64,000 nt of DNA from JANQIO01 sp043585095 (GCA_043585095.1 CP121321.1:2232001-2296000), one strand, 5' to 3'; positions 8,530 to 17,105 are shown, numbered from the stretch's first letter. Translations and numbers: made by a program. The notes: generated by a model from the letters alone, not told the origin.

Positions 8530-9474
8530 ATGAAAGCCAGCGTATTTATCCAGACTAACCACAAGCAGGTCACCGGCGCGAAAGTCGCCGAATATGCGCT
8601 GCGCCGTTTTTCCCAGAACAACGACAAGTTCGACGTCCATATTATGGACACTCGCGACTACGGCTTTTTCGATGAATACGAAGGCCAGGAGTATTTGCGA
8701 GATGGCGTCAAACGAGAGTGGCTCAACGACGACCTGCAGTCGTTCACCCCCACCCGCTTTATGCCACCCGCCCTGATGGGCTATGAAGGCCGCGCAGTGG
8801 TGATGGATCCCGACATCTTCGCAGCCGCCGATATCTGGGAGCTGCTCACACGAGACATGCACGGCAAAGCCATAATGTGTCGCATGCGTTCAGGCCCTAA
8901 GGGTTTGGTAGACCGCTGCATGGCCTCGAGCGTGATGTTATTGGATTGCGCCAAGCTTACCCACTGGGATGCGGAAGCCAAATTTCGGGCGATGTTTGAG
9001 TTCACCCAGGACTACCAGCCATGGATCTGCCTGAAAGAAGAGGATCGGGAATCTATCGATTTCTTTGAGGCCGAGTGGAACGATTTCGACAAGTTCACCA
9101 CCGAAACACGTATGCTGCACACGACGCGCCGCAAGACGCAGCCTTGGAAAACCGGACTGCCGACCGACTGGAGACCCGCCGAGCGTTTCCGTCTGTTTCC
9201 GCCCGTCGCCTGGGTCATGCGTGCGCGGCGCAAGCTGTTCGGAGAGTACGCCTTTTTGGGCAACTACAAGCAACATCCTGATCAAAATCAGGAGGATTTT
9301 TTCTTTGGTCTGCTTAAAGAGTGCCTGAACCAGGGCATCATTTCAGCGGAATTCCTCCGCGAAGAAATGGAAAAGAATCACGTGCGACACGACGCCTTCG
9401 AGGTACTGGAGCGCACACCAGACTTGCCTCCTGCACCCGCACACCCGCTCAGTCAGGTTTCACAAGCCGCCTGA
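8530..9474 (+). CDS. GT8-like glycosyltransferase (paralogue B)
   Basis: 314-aa paralogue of the proteins at 1389-2315 and 10552-11469. The metal motif is VVMDPDIFAAADIWELL with DPD at residues 93-95, and the C-terminal sugar-binding element is HTTRRKTQPWKTGLP. GT8 enzymes are retaining transferases of galactose or glucose onto LPS cores, glycogenin or similar acceptors; none of that specificity can be assigned here. Start ATG gives MKASVFIQTN, aligned with the other copies. Its last 26 bases overlap the 3' end of the convergent ELM1-like gene. Confidence 0.82.
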   Translation: MKASVFIQTNHKQVTGAKVAEYALRRFSQNNDKFDVHIMDTRDYGFFDEYEGQEYLRDGVKREWLNDDLQSFTPTRFMPPALMGYEGRAVVMDPDIFAAADIWELLTRDMHGKAIMCRMRSGPKGLVDRCMASSVMLLDCAKLTHWDAEAKFRAMFEFTQDYQPWICLKEEDRESIDFFEAEWNDFDKFTTETRMLHTTRRKTQPWKTGLPTDWRPAERFRLFPPVAWVMRARRKLFGEYAFLGNYKQHPDQNQEDFFFGLLKECLNQGIISAEFLREEMEKNHVRHDAFEVLERTPDLPPAPAHPLSQVSQAA

Positions 9475-10531
9475 CAGCCTCTGCACTGGCCTGAAGCTCG
9501 CTGCGGCTGACATCGCGCAGCGCCGGCGCTGCGCTTCCGGGGGAAGGCAGCACGGCATCTGCCGTCAGCCATTCAGCACCGCCCTCTCCTACCAGAACGC
9601 TTTGAATTCTGCCGACGTCGCGGCGCATACGCTGCGGTGCCAGACGCATAGCCAGGCGGTGACTCAAAGGCTTGCTGCGATAGCTGTGGCCAAGCCGCCA
9701 CGCGGACGCCGGTGGATCACCCATATCAAAAACAAACAGGGGCTTTCCCGTTACCGTGGCCTCACCCAACATAGACATGGATTCGCCGGTGACGATCACC
9801 GCATCACCAAGGCCTAAAAATCCGCGGTACGGATTGTCGGCTCCCGAGGACCACCGATGAATAAGGGCCGGCACCTCAACCTCAGCTGTTAAAGCCGCCA
9901 TCGCAGCAGCCGGTGTTCTGGGGCTGTCGGTAATCAGTAAACTGCCACCCGCTCGCGCTGCAAGATCGTTTGTCCAACGCCCCAGGCGCCTCGCCTTCTC
10001 TTCCGTGAAAACGAACTTACCGCTGTCTCCGCCTACCAGCAGCGTGAGCAAGGGCTGTCGCAAGTGCGCCGTTACGTCGCGCAAACTTGCTGCGGCAGAC
10101 AGCAAAGTCGCTGCATCCAGATCGTTGAGCGGCAGGCGGTTGTGATGAACATTGGGACGTTCCGGCAGGAAGTACTGGGGCGTGGTAATCACCATGTCCC
10201 AGCACTTCAGCGGCGCCCAGGGGCGCCCCACGTGCACCAGACGAGTCCTGCCGCCGGATTGTTGCTGTATCCACCTGGCGACCGGCTCGTTACGACGGCC
10301 TGCCGTGAGCACAAGGTCCGGCCAGGGGGGCGCCAAACCACTGGAAGCCTTGCGGTCTATCCCGAGTAAAGTCGTCCCCAAAACCAGATGAGGCAGAAGC
10401 TCCCAGCGGCGCGCGACAATCTGCTTCGCTTCATAGCCCCAGCCCACCGCCTCCGCTAGCGCCAGAAGCTGTGTATTGTCACCTGCCTTTTTCCCCAACA
10501 GGCACCAGAGATGTGGCTCGTTTTCGCGCAT
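9449..10531 (-). CDS. ELM1/GtrOC1-like putative glycosyltransferase (paralogue A)
   Basis: 360-aa protein of the family named after plant mitochondrial fission factor ELM1, whose bacterial members are predicted GT-B glycosyltransferases. Visible family features: an N-terminal LLGKKAGDNTQ loop, LTAGRRNEPVARWIQQQSGG, HVGRPWAPL, DMVITTPQY, LLVGG, then DNPYRGFLGLGDAVIVTGESMSML and a GKPLFVF element near the end, resembling the donor-binding half of GT-B enzymes. Paralogues lie at 15052-16173 and 21219-22370. It is divergent from GT8 C (20-base gap) and tail-to-tail overlapping with GT8 B by 26 bases. The proximity suggests a shared glycan; the reaction is uncharacterised to my knowledge. Confidence 0.8.
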   Translation of the reverse strand: MRENEPHLWCLLGKKAGDNTQLLALAEAVGWGYEAKQIVARRWELLPHLVLGTTLLGIDRKASSGLAPPWPDLVLTAGRRNEPVARWIQQQSGGRTRLVHVGRPWAPLKCWDMVITTPQYFLPERPNVHHNRLPLNDLDAATLLSAAASLRDVTAHLRQPLLTLLVGGDSGKFVFTEEKARRLGRWTNDLAARAGGSLLITDSPRTPAAAMAALTAEVEVPALIHRWSSGADNPYRGFLGLGDAVIVTGESMSMLGEATVTGKPLFVFDMGDPPASAWRLGHSYRSKPLSHRLAMRLAPQRMRRDVGRIQSVLVGEGGAEWLTADAVLPSPGSAAPALRDVSRSELQASAEAVRRLVKPD

Positions 10532-10551
10532 AGCGCTAGACTATCCCACCC

Positions 10552-11469
10552 ATGCAGAACGCGGAACCTGAGGTTGCCTTGAAGCCCACGGTATTTATTC
10601 ACACCAACCAGAAGCAAATGCTCGGCGCGTTGGTCAGCCGGCATTCTTTACGCAAGAACGCGCAAGACCCGGACGCGTTTGACGTGCGCTTTATTGAAGT
10701 CAAAGACTTCCCCTGCATGGCAGATCACGAGGGCCGTCGCTATCGGCGCGATGGTGAGATGCGGCCGTGGCTAAACAACGATTTGCAGTCATTTACGCCA
10801 CTGCGCTTCGCACCCCCCGAGTTAATGCACTATCAGGGCCGGGCAGTGGTAATGGACCCGGATATTTTTGCACTGGCAGACGTTAGTGAGTTGTTGAATC
10901 GAGACATGGGCGGCAAAGCAATTCTCTGCCGACCTAAATCTGGCCGCAAGGGTCGCAAGGGTGCCTGGGCATCCAGCGTGATGTTGCTCGACTGCAGCCG
11001 CCTGCAGCACTGGCAGTTTGAACAGAACTTTAGCGAGATGTTCGAACCGGCGGCAAAGCGCGACTATATGGATTGGGTTTCGCTCAAGCTGGAAGATAGC
11101 AGCACTATCGGGGCGCTGGAGCCTGAGTGGAACCACTTTGATACGCTTAACGAAAATACCAAACTGCTGCACAACACGAAGCGAAAAACGCAGCCTTGGA
11201 AGACCGGCCTGCATATCGACTATCGCCCCGCCGATACCTTTCAACTATTCCCGCCTCGACACTGGTTCCGACGGGCACGGCGTGCTCTGTTTGGCGATTA
11301 TAAATTCGCCGGCACCTATGCCGCCCACCCCGACCCTGCGCAGGAAGCGTTTTTCTTCGGTCTGGTTAAAGAGTGCCTGGAGTCCGGGGAAATCTCTGAA
11401 GGGCTGCTGCAGGACGAAATCAGACAGGGGCACCTTCGAGAAGATGCCTTCGACTTGCTGCCTGCCTAA
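10552..11469 (+). CDS. GT8-like glycosyltransferase (paralogue C)
   Basis: 305-aa third copy of the GT8-like family, with VVMDPDIFALADVSELL and HNTKRKTQPWKTGLH motifs. The first ATG gives MQNAEPEVALKPTVFIHTN, a slightly longer N-terminus than the other copies. It is transcribed divergently from the ELM1-like gene with only 20 bases between the starts, so the promoters must lie inside the neighbouring coding sequences. The MOSC-domain gene follows 33 bases downstream on the same strand. Presence of three similar but not identical enzymes suggests successive sugars of one oligosaccharide, each with its own acceptor (inference). Confidence 0.82.
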   Translation: MQNAEPEVALKPTVFIHTNQKQMLGALVSRHSLRKNAQDPDAFDVRFIEVKDFPCMADHEGRRYRRDGEMRPWLNNDLQSFTPLRFAPPELMHYQGRAVVMDPDIFALADVSELLNRDMGGKAILCRPKSGRKGRKGAWASSVMLLDCSRLQHWQFEQNFSEMFEPAAKRDYMDWVSLKLEDSSTIGALEPEWNHFDTLNENTKLLHNTKRKTQPWKTGLHIDYRPADTFQLFPPRHWFRRARRALFGDYKFAGTYAAHPDPAQEAFFFGLVKECLESGEISEGLLQDEIRQGHLREDAFDLLPA

Positions 11470-11502
11470 ACCTGCACAACCCCAGTAAGCTGAGGGCATT
11501 CC

Positions 11503-12060
11503 ATGAAACTTCCTGAACATCGCAGCATGCATGATCTGCAAAGTGGCCTGGATGATGTGAGAGCTGCGCCTGCCTCCACGGGAACAGTAGAGCTAATCGT
11601 CCGCCGCCCCGCCGAGGAACAGCGTGAGGTCCTGGCGAAAGCCGAGCTGTGCAGCAGCAGAGGGCTTGTTGGAGACAATTGGCTGGATCGAGGCTCACCT
11701 CGCACAGCCGATAAAAGCGCACATCCTGACATGCAGCTCAACATCATGAATGCCAGAGCTGCCGCTCTGATTGCGGGGTCGAAAGCGTACTGGCCAACGG
11801 CTGGGGATCAACTGTATATCGACATGGATCTCAGCGAGAGCAATATGCCCGCCGGCACGCGCCTATCACTTGGAACAGCAGTGATAGAAATCACCGACCA
11901 GCCCCATTTGGGCTGCCTGAAGTTCAAACACCGTTTTGGAGAAGACGCGCTTCAGTGGGTTAACTCAGACGTGGGCAGGCAACTGCACCTGCGCGGCGTC
12001 AATGCCAGAGTGATATCAGATGGTGTCGTCAGCGAAGGTGACCAGATACAGAAACTGTAA
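11503..12060 (+). CDS. MOSC-domain protein
   Basis: 185-aa stand-alone MOSC domain protein, related to the C-terminal domain of molybdenum-cofactor sulfurases and to YiiM/YuaD. Features: STGTVELIVRRP at the start of the beta-barrel, GLVGDNWLDRG in the middle, and PHLGCLKF near the C-terminus, where the Cys corresponds to the conserved reactive cysteine of MOSC domains. It lacks the beta-strand-rich N-terminal domain of the mARC proteins. Known members handle sulfur or N-hydroxylated compounds via Mo cofactor or as sulfur carriers. It sits between glycosyltransferase and sulfotransferase genes but I see no mechanistic link to PAPS-dependent sulfation. Confidence 0.8.
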   Translation: MKLPEHRSMHDLQSGLDDVRAAPASTGTVELIVRRPAEEQREVLAKAELCSSRGLVGDNWLDRGSPRTADKSAHPDMQLNIMNARAAALIAGSKAYWPTAGDQLYIDMDLSESNMPAGTRLSLGTAVIEITDQPHLGCLKFKHRFGEDALQWVNSDVGRQLHLRGVNARVISDGVVSEGDQIQKL

Positions 12061-12110
12061 GCTCTTTTGCTACAGTGGGTCTTGCGTCTGCTGTATTTGA
12101 ACTTGCGGGC

Positions 12111-12386
12111 TCACTCACTGCTGCCATTACCGGCGTCCTCACCCGGCTCTTCAACATCCCGGTCAGAATCACCCTCAGTCGAGTCGTCGGTGATTGCATC
12201 GTGAACCCCGCCCGCCACCTCGAAGGGCACTTCCACGACTTCAACCGCCACCTTGGCCGCGACACCCACCACGGCTCCGGTTACCGCAACCGCAGTACAA
12301 CCGCATAGCGATGCGGACAACGCCATGGCTAGCAGGGCTGCTATGCGAAAGTTGGGACGTAATCGCGGGATGGTCTCGACCTGCAT
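12111..12386 (-). CDS. Small lipoprotein, NF038104-like
   Basis: Short protein (91 aa) with an N-terminal signal of the lipoprotein type: Arg-rich start, hydrophobic AALLAMALSAS, and lipobox LCGC followed by TAVAVTGAVVGVAAK. The Val/Ala-rich segment after the Cys and an acidic, low-complexity C-terminal tail (EGDSDRDVEEPGEDAGNG) resemble a family of small gammaproteobacterial lipoproteins of unknown role. I chose ATG at 12384-12386; the frame extends upstream to a GTG at 12414-12416. The gene is convergent with the MOSC gene and downstream of sulfotransferase B. Asp at +2 of the mature protein is absent, so outer-membrane targeting is expected by the usual rule. Confidence 0.6.
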   Translation of the reverse strand: MQVETIPRLRPNFRIAALLAMALSASLCGCTAVAVTGAVVGVAAKVAVEVVEVPFEVAGGVHDAITDDSTEGDSDRDVEEPGEDAGNGSSE

Positions 12387-12443
12387 GGGCGCTTTGCTCA
12401 CTATCGGTAAAAACACTATGGTCGTCGCACTACACGGGCCGGA

Positions 12444-13391
12444 TCAGTCGGCAGGGGCGTAAGCAAAAAGTGGATCAAGCTGAGCAGCAAGCTGATCGTC
12501 TATTGCCTCTACTTCCTCATCGGTAAAATAGTCGCGATAGCCACCTACTTTTGCCCGGCGAACCTTATAGCTATTCGGGTTGTCTTTATCTCGCGGCATC
12601 ATGCGTCCGCCCGCCAGGCGGAACTGTTGACGGCTTTCCATTTTTTTCATGTTTTCATAAGACGAATATTCCACAGCGGCTTCCACCTGCGCGTCACTTG
12701 CCTCGACCTGCATGAAAGCCAGCAGCTTGCGAAGCTCCTCGATAGGGGCCGTGCGCAAATCCTCGTAGCGAAGAAGATGGAAGCTTTGTACTTTGTCGGC
12801 CTCGGCGGCCCACAGATTCAGGTAATCGCAAACTGCGCGGATGCTGCCGCCGTTGTCGCCTGTCACAAAATCGAACAAACTGATGTCCGAGCCACGGGGC
12901 GGATAATTGTTGATCGCCACCTTGGACGGCTTGATACGAAATTTCCATTGAAAGAACTGCGACACCGCGACGTCGCGCGGGTCTCGCGCTAACAGCACCA
13001 CGCGCTTCCCGTAGAAAGGCGCCTTGGACGCAAAATCCCCGGTAAAGTCTTTGATGTAGTTGTCGTGGGTGAAGAAGACTTTGGGGACGTCAGCATTTAA
13101 GTTGTGGAAGTTGTCGAAACCCAGAATCGCATTTTCCGGAAGGTCGTGTTTCACACGAAATAGATGTGACACCATTACGCGCAACCAGGTGCGGCCACTC
13201 TTACCAAACGATACCACAACGACATCCGCTTTCTGCAGCTTGTCGAACTGCTCGACCCCACGCAAACGCCTTTCAGCAGCAAGGATATCGGCCTCGGCTT
13301 GCCCGCGCATGCGCCAATGCAACCAGCGACGCGAGAGCTTCTTTTTGGCGGTCTGGGCGGCCTGCCGCAGGGTTTGTATTGCCAACTTCAC
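12444..13391 (-). CDS. SULT-type sulfotransferase (paralogue B)
   Basis: 315-aa PAPS-dependent sulfotransferase. PAPS 5' loop SFGKSGRTWLR (K64-W69), candidate catalytic His109 in FFTHDN, 3'-phosphate motif ARDPRDVAVSQFF and C-terminal KVGGYRDYF. The start is set at GTG 13389-13391, which overlaps the stop of the upstream sulfotransferase C as GTGA; the frame remains open further upstream but would overlap that gene by about 80 bases. An N-terminal amphipathic, Lys/Arg-rich region (LRQAAQTAKKKLSRRWLHW) may help it sit on the membrane, consistent with a lipid substrate (inference). Confidence 0.88.
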   Translation of the reverse strand: MKLAIQTLRQAAQTAKKKLSRRWLHWRMRGQAEADILAAERRLRGVEQFDKLQKADVVVVSFGKSGRTWLRVMVSHLFRVKHDLPENAILGFDNFHNLNADVPKVFFTHDNYIKDFTGDFASKAPFYGKRVVLLARDPRDVAVSQFFQWKFRIKPSKVAINNYPPRGSDISLFDFVTGDNGGSIRAVCDYLNLWAAEADKVQSFHLLRYEDLRTAPIEELRKLLAFMQVEASDAQVEAAVEYSSYENMKKMESRQQFRLAGGRMMPRDKDNPNSYKVRRAKVGGYRDYFTDEEVEAIDDQLAAQLDPLFAYAPAD

Positions 13392-14311
13392 GAGGCGCTG
13401 TGCTCGACGGAAGCAGCATAACCAAACACCGGATCGAGCTCTGCCATCATGTCGTCTAATTGCTTGCACTGCTCATCGGTGAAATAGTCCCGATACCCGC
13501 CCACTTTTGCCTTACGCACTTTGAAAGACTGAGGATTCGCTTGATCACCGGGCTTAACCCGTGCTCCAGAGCCTTTGAAATGGCGTTCCTGTTCCATCTT
13601 TTTCATATTGTCGTAGGCGGCGAAATCAACGGCCTCCGCAATCTGCTGTTCGCTGATATCAGCGCCGGTGAAGTCGAAAATTTTGCGCAGAACCTCTGCC
13701 GGCCGCGCGCGCATGTCTTCGTATCGTATCACCAGCACATCCACTAGCTCTGGCACCGCCTGCGCCCAGCCATTGAAGTAATCGATAATGCGGGGCACGC
13801 CAGCGTCGGGGTCCTGAACAAAATCCCAGGGTTCGACAGCGCTGCCATGAGCCGGGTAATCATTGATAAACTTTTTGTTGGGCCGCATCCGGTACTTCCA
13901 CTGGAAGAACTGCGATACCGCAACGTCACGAGGGTCTCGAACCAACAAGACGATTCGCTTGCCTTTAAAATGCGCCTTTGACTCGGAGTTTCCGGTGTAG
14001 TCACGAAGATAGTTATTGTGGGTAAAAAAGACCGCCGGAAGCGCGTCATCCTGCTGACGAAAATTATCAAAATCGAGCAGTTCATCAGAAGGCAGGCCGC
14101 CTTTTAGCTGATAGGCACGAGACAGCATAACCCTGAGCCAGGTGCGTCCCGATTTACCCCAACTCATCAGCACCCAATCACTGCGCTGAAGCTTGAAAAA
14201 TTCCTCGCGCCCACGCAGCCAGCGCTCCAGGCGCTTGCGCTGTTGCGCAGGCAGCCAGAAGCACAGAGCCATTATCAGGATACGCGCCGCGGCGCGTGCC
14301 TTATCGGCCAT
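13388..14311 (-). CDS. SULT-type sulfotransferase (paralogue C)
   Basis: 307-aa sulfotransferase closest in layout to paralogue A. PAPS loop SWGKSGRTWLR (K53-W58), candidate catalytic His98 in FFTHNN, 3'-phosphate motif VRDPRDVAVSQFF and C-terminal KVGGYRDYF. ATG at 14309-14311 (MADKARAAARI) is chosen because it aligns with the start of paralogue A; GGAG lies upstream, and longer starts at 14363-14365 and 14374 are possible. Tandem with paralogue B (GTGA overlap), so both are made from one message. Like the others it has a basic N-terminal helix that could bind membranes. Confidence 0.88.
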   Translation of the reverse strand: MADKARAAARILIMALCFWLPAQQRKRLERWLRGREEFFKLQRSDWVLMSWGKSGRTWLRVMLSRAYQLKGGLPSDELLDFDNFRQQDDALPAVFFTHNNYLRDYTGNSESKAHFKGKRIVLLVRDPRDVAVSQFFQWKYRMRPNKKFINDYPAHGSAVEPWDFVQDPDAGVPRIIDYFNGWAQAVPELVDVLVIRYEDMRARPAEVLRKIFDFTGADISEQQIAEAVDFAAYDNMKKMEQERHFKGSGARVKPGDQANPQSFKVRKAKVGGYRDYFTDEQCKQLDDMMAELDPVFGYAASVEHSAS

Positions 14312-14428
14312 CAGAGGGGGATACTCCGGGTTCGAAAGGCCGCGGATGATACCGGAAATCTCCATTTGCCGCACTATTACCGCGCGCCCAGCTTGCCGGG
14401 AAAACGCCCTAACACGTAATATTCACGT

Positions 14429-15055
14429 ATGAATTTGATCAACTTAGACAGCGTTCGCAATGCATCAATGCAGACCGAACCCTTTGACTACATGGTCGTG
14501 CCGAATTTTATTGATCCCGCCACGCTAGCGAGCATCAATGCCGACTACCCCGCCATCGATAGCGCCGCAAATCACGCCCTGGAAGGCCTCAGTTACGGCC
14601 CTGCCTTTGCCCAGTTAATGGAGGAGATTCGCGGTACCGAACTGGCCGAGGTCCTGGGCGAGCGCTTTGATATGGCGCTAAGCCCCTTGCCCACGACGGT
14701 CACGGTGCGCAAGTTCTGTGAGCGCACTGACGGCAACATACACACCGATCATAGGAGCAAAGTGATCACCGTTCTCGTCTACTTTAACGAGGAGTGGGAT
14801 CATGAGGATGGTCAGCTGCGCTTACTGCGGTCCGGGAAGAACATCGAAGATTACGCGGCGCAGGTGCCGCCACTAGGGGGCACTCTGCTGGCGTTCAGAC
14901 GCACCGATCACTCCTGGCACGGGCACACCCAGTTTGTCGGGGAGAGAAGAATGGTGCAGCTGAACTATCTCGATCAGAGTCCGCTGGCGGTCGCTGCCCA
15001 GCGGGTCAGTCGATTTGGCACGCATTTTATGAAAAACGTACTCGGAATGCGCTAG
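14429..15055 (+). CDS. 2OG-Fe(II) oxygenase family protein (second copy)
   Basis: 208-aa predicted 2-oxoglutarate/Fe(II) dioxygenase, shorter and only distantly similar to the one at 649-1365. Iron ligands are likely H105-x-D107 (NIHTDHRSK) and H164 (DHSWHGH), with Arg173/174 (GERRMVQLNYL) to bind 2-oxoglutarate. The segment KVITVLVYFNEEW is the usual strand after the HxD motif. Divergent from sulfotransferase C and tail-to-tail with ELM1 B with a four-base overlap. Substrate unknown; hydroxylation that creates an acceptor for sulfate is one idea suggested by the neighbours (inference). Confidence 0.8.
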   Translation: MNLINLDSVRNASMQTEPFDYMVVPNFIDPATLASINADYPAIDSAANHALEGLSYGPAFAQLMEEIRGTELAEVLGERFDMALSPLPTTVTVRKFCERTDGNIHTDHRSKVITVLVYFNEEWDHEDGQLRLLRSGKNIEDYAAQVPPLGGTLLAFRRTDHSWHGHTQFVGERRMVQLNYLDQSPLAVAAQRVSRFGTHFMKNVLGMR

Positions 15056-16173
15056 CGCTTTTCTGAGCCTTGAGCGTCAGGGAAAAGCGCTTCAATACGC
15101 TTCACCACTACCGCCAGGTCGTCGGGCAATTCAGCGTTCTTTTCTTTAAAAGGTTGCCCGGCCCAGACCGCCAAGCCCTCTTCCACCAGCATATTGTGAA
15201 ACGCTCTGAAGTCGCGAGTGGCCGATAATATTTTGAACACATCGATGTGGTGGACGCCCCTCGCGACGGCGTGACGCACGCGATCCGCCTGGCACTCAAG
15301 CTTAGGCCGGAATAGCCAATGTGCTAAAGACCGGCGGAGTTGGTCGAGACGACCCAACACACCTCCCGGCAGGGGAAACAGCGCCAGCGGCTTGCCGAGA
15401 TAAATCACCTCCACCATCATGGAGACGCTGTCGCCTGTCACAATAAAGCCGTCAGCGGCGCCCAGCAACGCGCGGTAGGGATTATCTTCGGCGTCAGGCT
15501 GCCATTCGAAGTAGACCGCGCCGTCGGGTAGTTCACTTCGCAACACCTCCAGAACATCCTGCGTCGTGCGCCGGCTGGTGGTTATGTAAGGTGTGCCGTC
15601 CAGTTCATCAATGACCCACCGGGCCATCTCGACAAGCTTGCGAGCAACCTTTCGATTCATGACAAAGGGGTTGGTCTCGCCGCCTATCAGCATCGCTATT
15701 AAGGGCTTTGGCAAGCCCTCGAAGCGCCCCTCCCAGCGCGCCGCTTCTTCAGCAACCGCCTCAGGCGCGACGCGCATCAACGGCAAGCGCGTCGCTTGAA
15801 AGTTGTGCAGCGGTGGCATTTGGTTCTCGGCACTGGCGACGACCAGAGAGAAGTCCAGCATATGTCCCGAGGGCTTCCCTACCAGTACGATTCGCGTGCG
15901 ATTACCTGACTGCTTGCGAATCCACAGGGCAACCATCGAAGGGCGTCGGCCCACGGTAATAATAAGTTCGGGCCAAGGGGCCTCAAGTTTGTCAGACCCG
16001 TCGAGGTCCAGGTGATCTATAGACGGCCGGTAACGCGGCTTACCAAATACCCATTGCGGCTGCATGTGGACGTACTTGTTTTCTACAGGCCACGCTAGTG
16101 CGTCAACTATGGCTTCAACCTGGCCGTTGTCGCCGCGTTTATCGCCAAGAATGACCCAGGTGCGCGGCGTCAT
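15052..16173 (-). CDS. ELM1/GtrOC1-like putative glycosyltransferase (paralogue B)
   Basis: 373-aa member of the ELM1/GtrOC1 family. Recognisable stretches are ILGDKRGDNGQ near the start, ITVGRRPSMVALWIRKQSGN, VLVGKPSGHML, LIGGETNPF, and DNPYRALLGAADGFIVTGDSVSMM followed by GKPLALFPL. These match paralogues A and C in order. The start overlaps the stop of sulfotransferase D (ATGA-type), so the two are one leftward operon. A predicted GT-B fold enzyme, soluble, with no signal peptide; donor and acceptor unknown. Confidence 0.8.
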   Translation of the reverse strand: MTPRTWVILGDKRGDNGQVEAIVDALAWPVENKYVHMQPQWVFGKPRYRPSIDHLDLDGSDKLEAPWPELIITVGRRPSMVALWIRKQSGNRTRIVLVGKPSGHMLDFSLVVASAENQMPPLHNFQATRLPLMRVAPEAVAEEAARWEGRFEGLPKPLIAMLIGGETNPFVMNRKVARKLVEMARWVIDELDGTPYITTSRRTTQDVLEVLRSELPDGAVYFEWQPDAEDNPYRALLGAADGFIVTGDSVSMMVEVIYLGKPLALFPLPGGVLGRLDQLRRSLAHWLFRPKLECQADRVRHAVARGVHHIDVFKILSATRDFRAFHNMLVEEGLAVWAGQPFKEKNAELPDDLAVVVKRIEALFPDAQGSEKR

Positions 16174-17105
16174 GCGTCGTCGCGGCAGTAACCCAATTCA
16201 GGCCGTATGCTCGCGCGAACCAGCGCTTCCAACTCAGCGACCTGCTCGGGCGAGAAGTCTTCACGATAACCGCCCACTTTGCCACGCCGAACCTTGTAAG
16301 TGCTGGGGTCATTTTTATCGACCAGCTTCATACCACCCTGACTGAAGGTGCCTGAGGTTTCGAGCTTGCGAAGGTTGTCAAAAGAGCCCCACTCCACCGC
16401 CTCTTTAACCTCCTGCTCAGTAAAGCTTGCACCCATGTGCGTCACGATGCGATGCAGTGTTGGCACCGGCTCGGCGCGCAGCTCTTCATACTTCACTAGC
16501 AGGCCGTTGGGCAGCGACTCAATGTTACGCGCCCATGTATTCTGGTAATCGATCAGAAACTGCAGACCGATATCCGAGTCTCGTACAAAATCCCACATTT
16601 CAATCGTATTTCGATCAATGGGCCGGTTAATCGAGTGATTAATCAGTTCCTGTTTTGCTTTGGACTGCCGCCTGGTGAACTGGTGATACCAGGACACGGC
16701 GATATCGATGGGATGCCGCGCTAAAAACATGACCGGCTTATGGCGCAGCGCGTTGTCAGGCGCATCATGGGCAAGCAGCTTACCGACCTCGCCTTCGTAA
16801 CTATAAACGCCGTTTGTCGCGGCAAGCCGAGGAATCTCAGGAATTTTGCGTGCGAACTCGTCCGTATTGATCAACTTTGATTCTGGCAGGTCATAGCGGA
16901 TTTGGTACAGGCGAGAAATCATCGCCTTTAACCAGGTGTTACCACTTTTAGGGTGGCCGATGATCAGGAACTGTGCGCGATGCGCCTTGTCCAACTCCAA
17001 CGCCGCCAGTCGTTCCCTGCGGATGCGCACCCGGGTCTTTGCAGGCAGTGGTTCAGTGGGTATGAGTATCAGCGCCTTTTTGACGCCATCGCTCAGGTTA
17101 AACAT
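16170..17105 (-). CDS. SULT-type sulfotransferase (paralogue D, divergent)
   Basis: 311-aa sulfotransferase. PAPS loop is HPKSGNTWLK (K53-W58) and the 3'-phosphate stretch is ARHPIDIAVSWYHQ. Compared with copies A-C it has Asn instead of Arg in the KSGxTW loop, and the FFTHDN motif that carries the candidate catalytic His is replaced by AATNGVYSYEG; His113 in LLAHDAPDN, closer to the 3'-phosphate motif, may serve instead. The C-terminal KVGGYREDF motif is kept. First gene of a leftward pair with ELM1 B, divergent from lptF with 182 bases between. It probably acts on a different acceptor from copies A-C (inference). Confidence 0.87.
   Translation of the reverse strand: MFNLSDGVKKALILIPTEPLPAKTRVRIRRERLAALELDKAHRAQFLIIGHPKSGNTWLKAMISRLYQIRYDLPESKLINTDEFARKIPEIPRLAATNGVYSYEGEVGKLLAHDAPDNALRHKPVMFLARHPIDIAVSWYHQFTRRQSKAKQELINHSINRPIDRNTIEMWDFVRDSDIGLQFLIDYQNTWARNIESLPNGLLVKYEELRAEPVPTLHRIVTHMGASFTEQEVKEAVEWGSFDNLRKLETSGTFSQGGMKLVDKNDPSTYKVRRGKVGGYREDFSPEQVAELEALVRASIRPELGYCRDDA

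Noticed and set aside
8331..8558. 75-codon frame in the gap before GT8 B
   Set aside because: Overlaps the GT8 start out of frame, with no ribosome-binding site or recognisable content.
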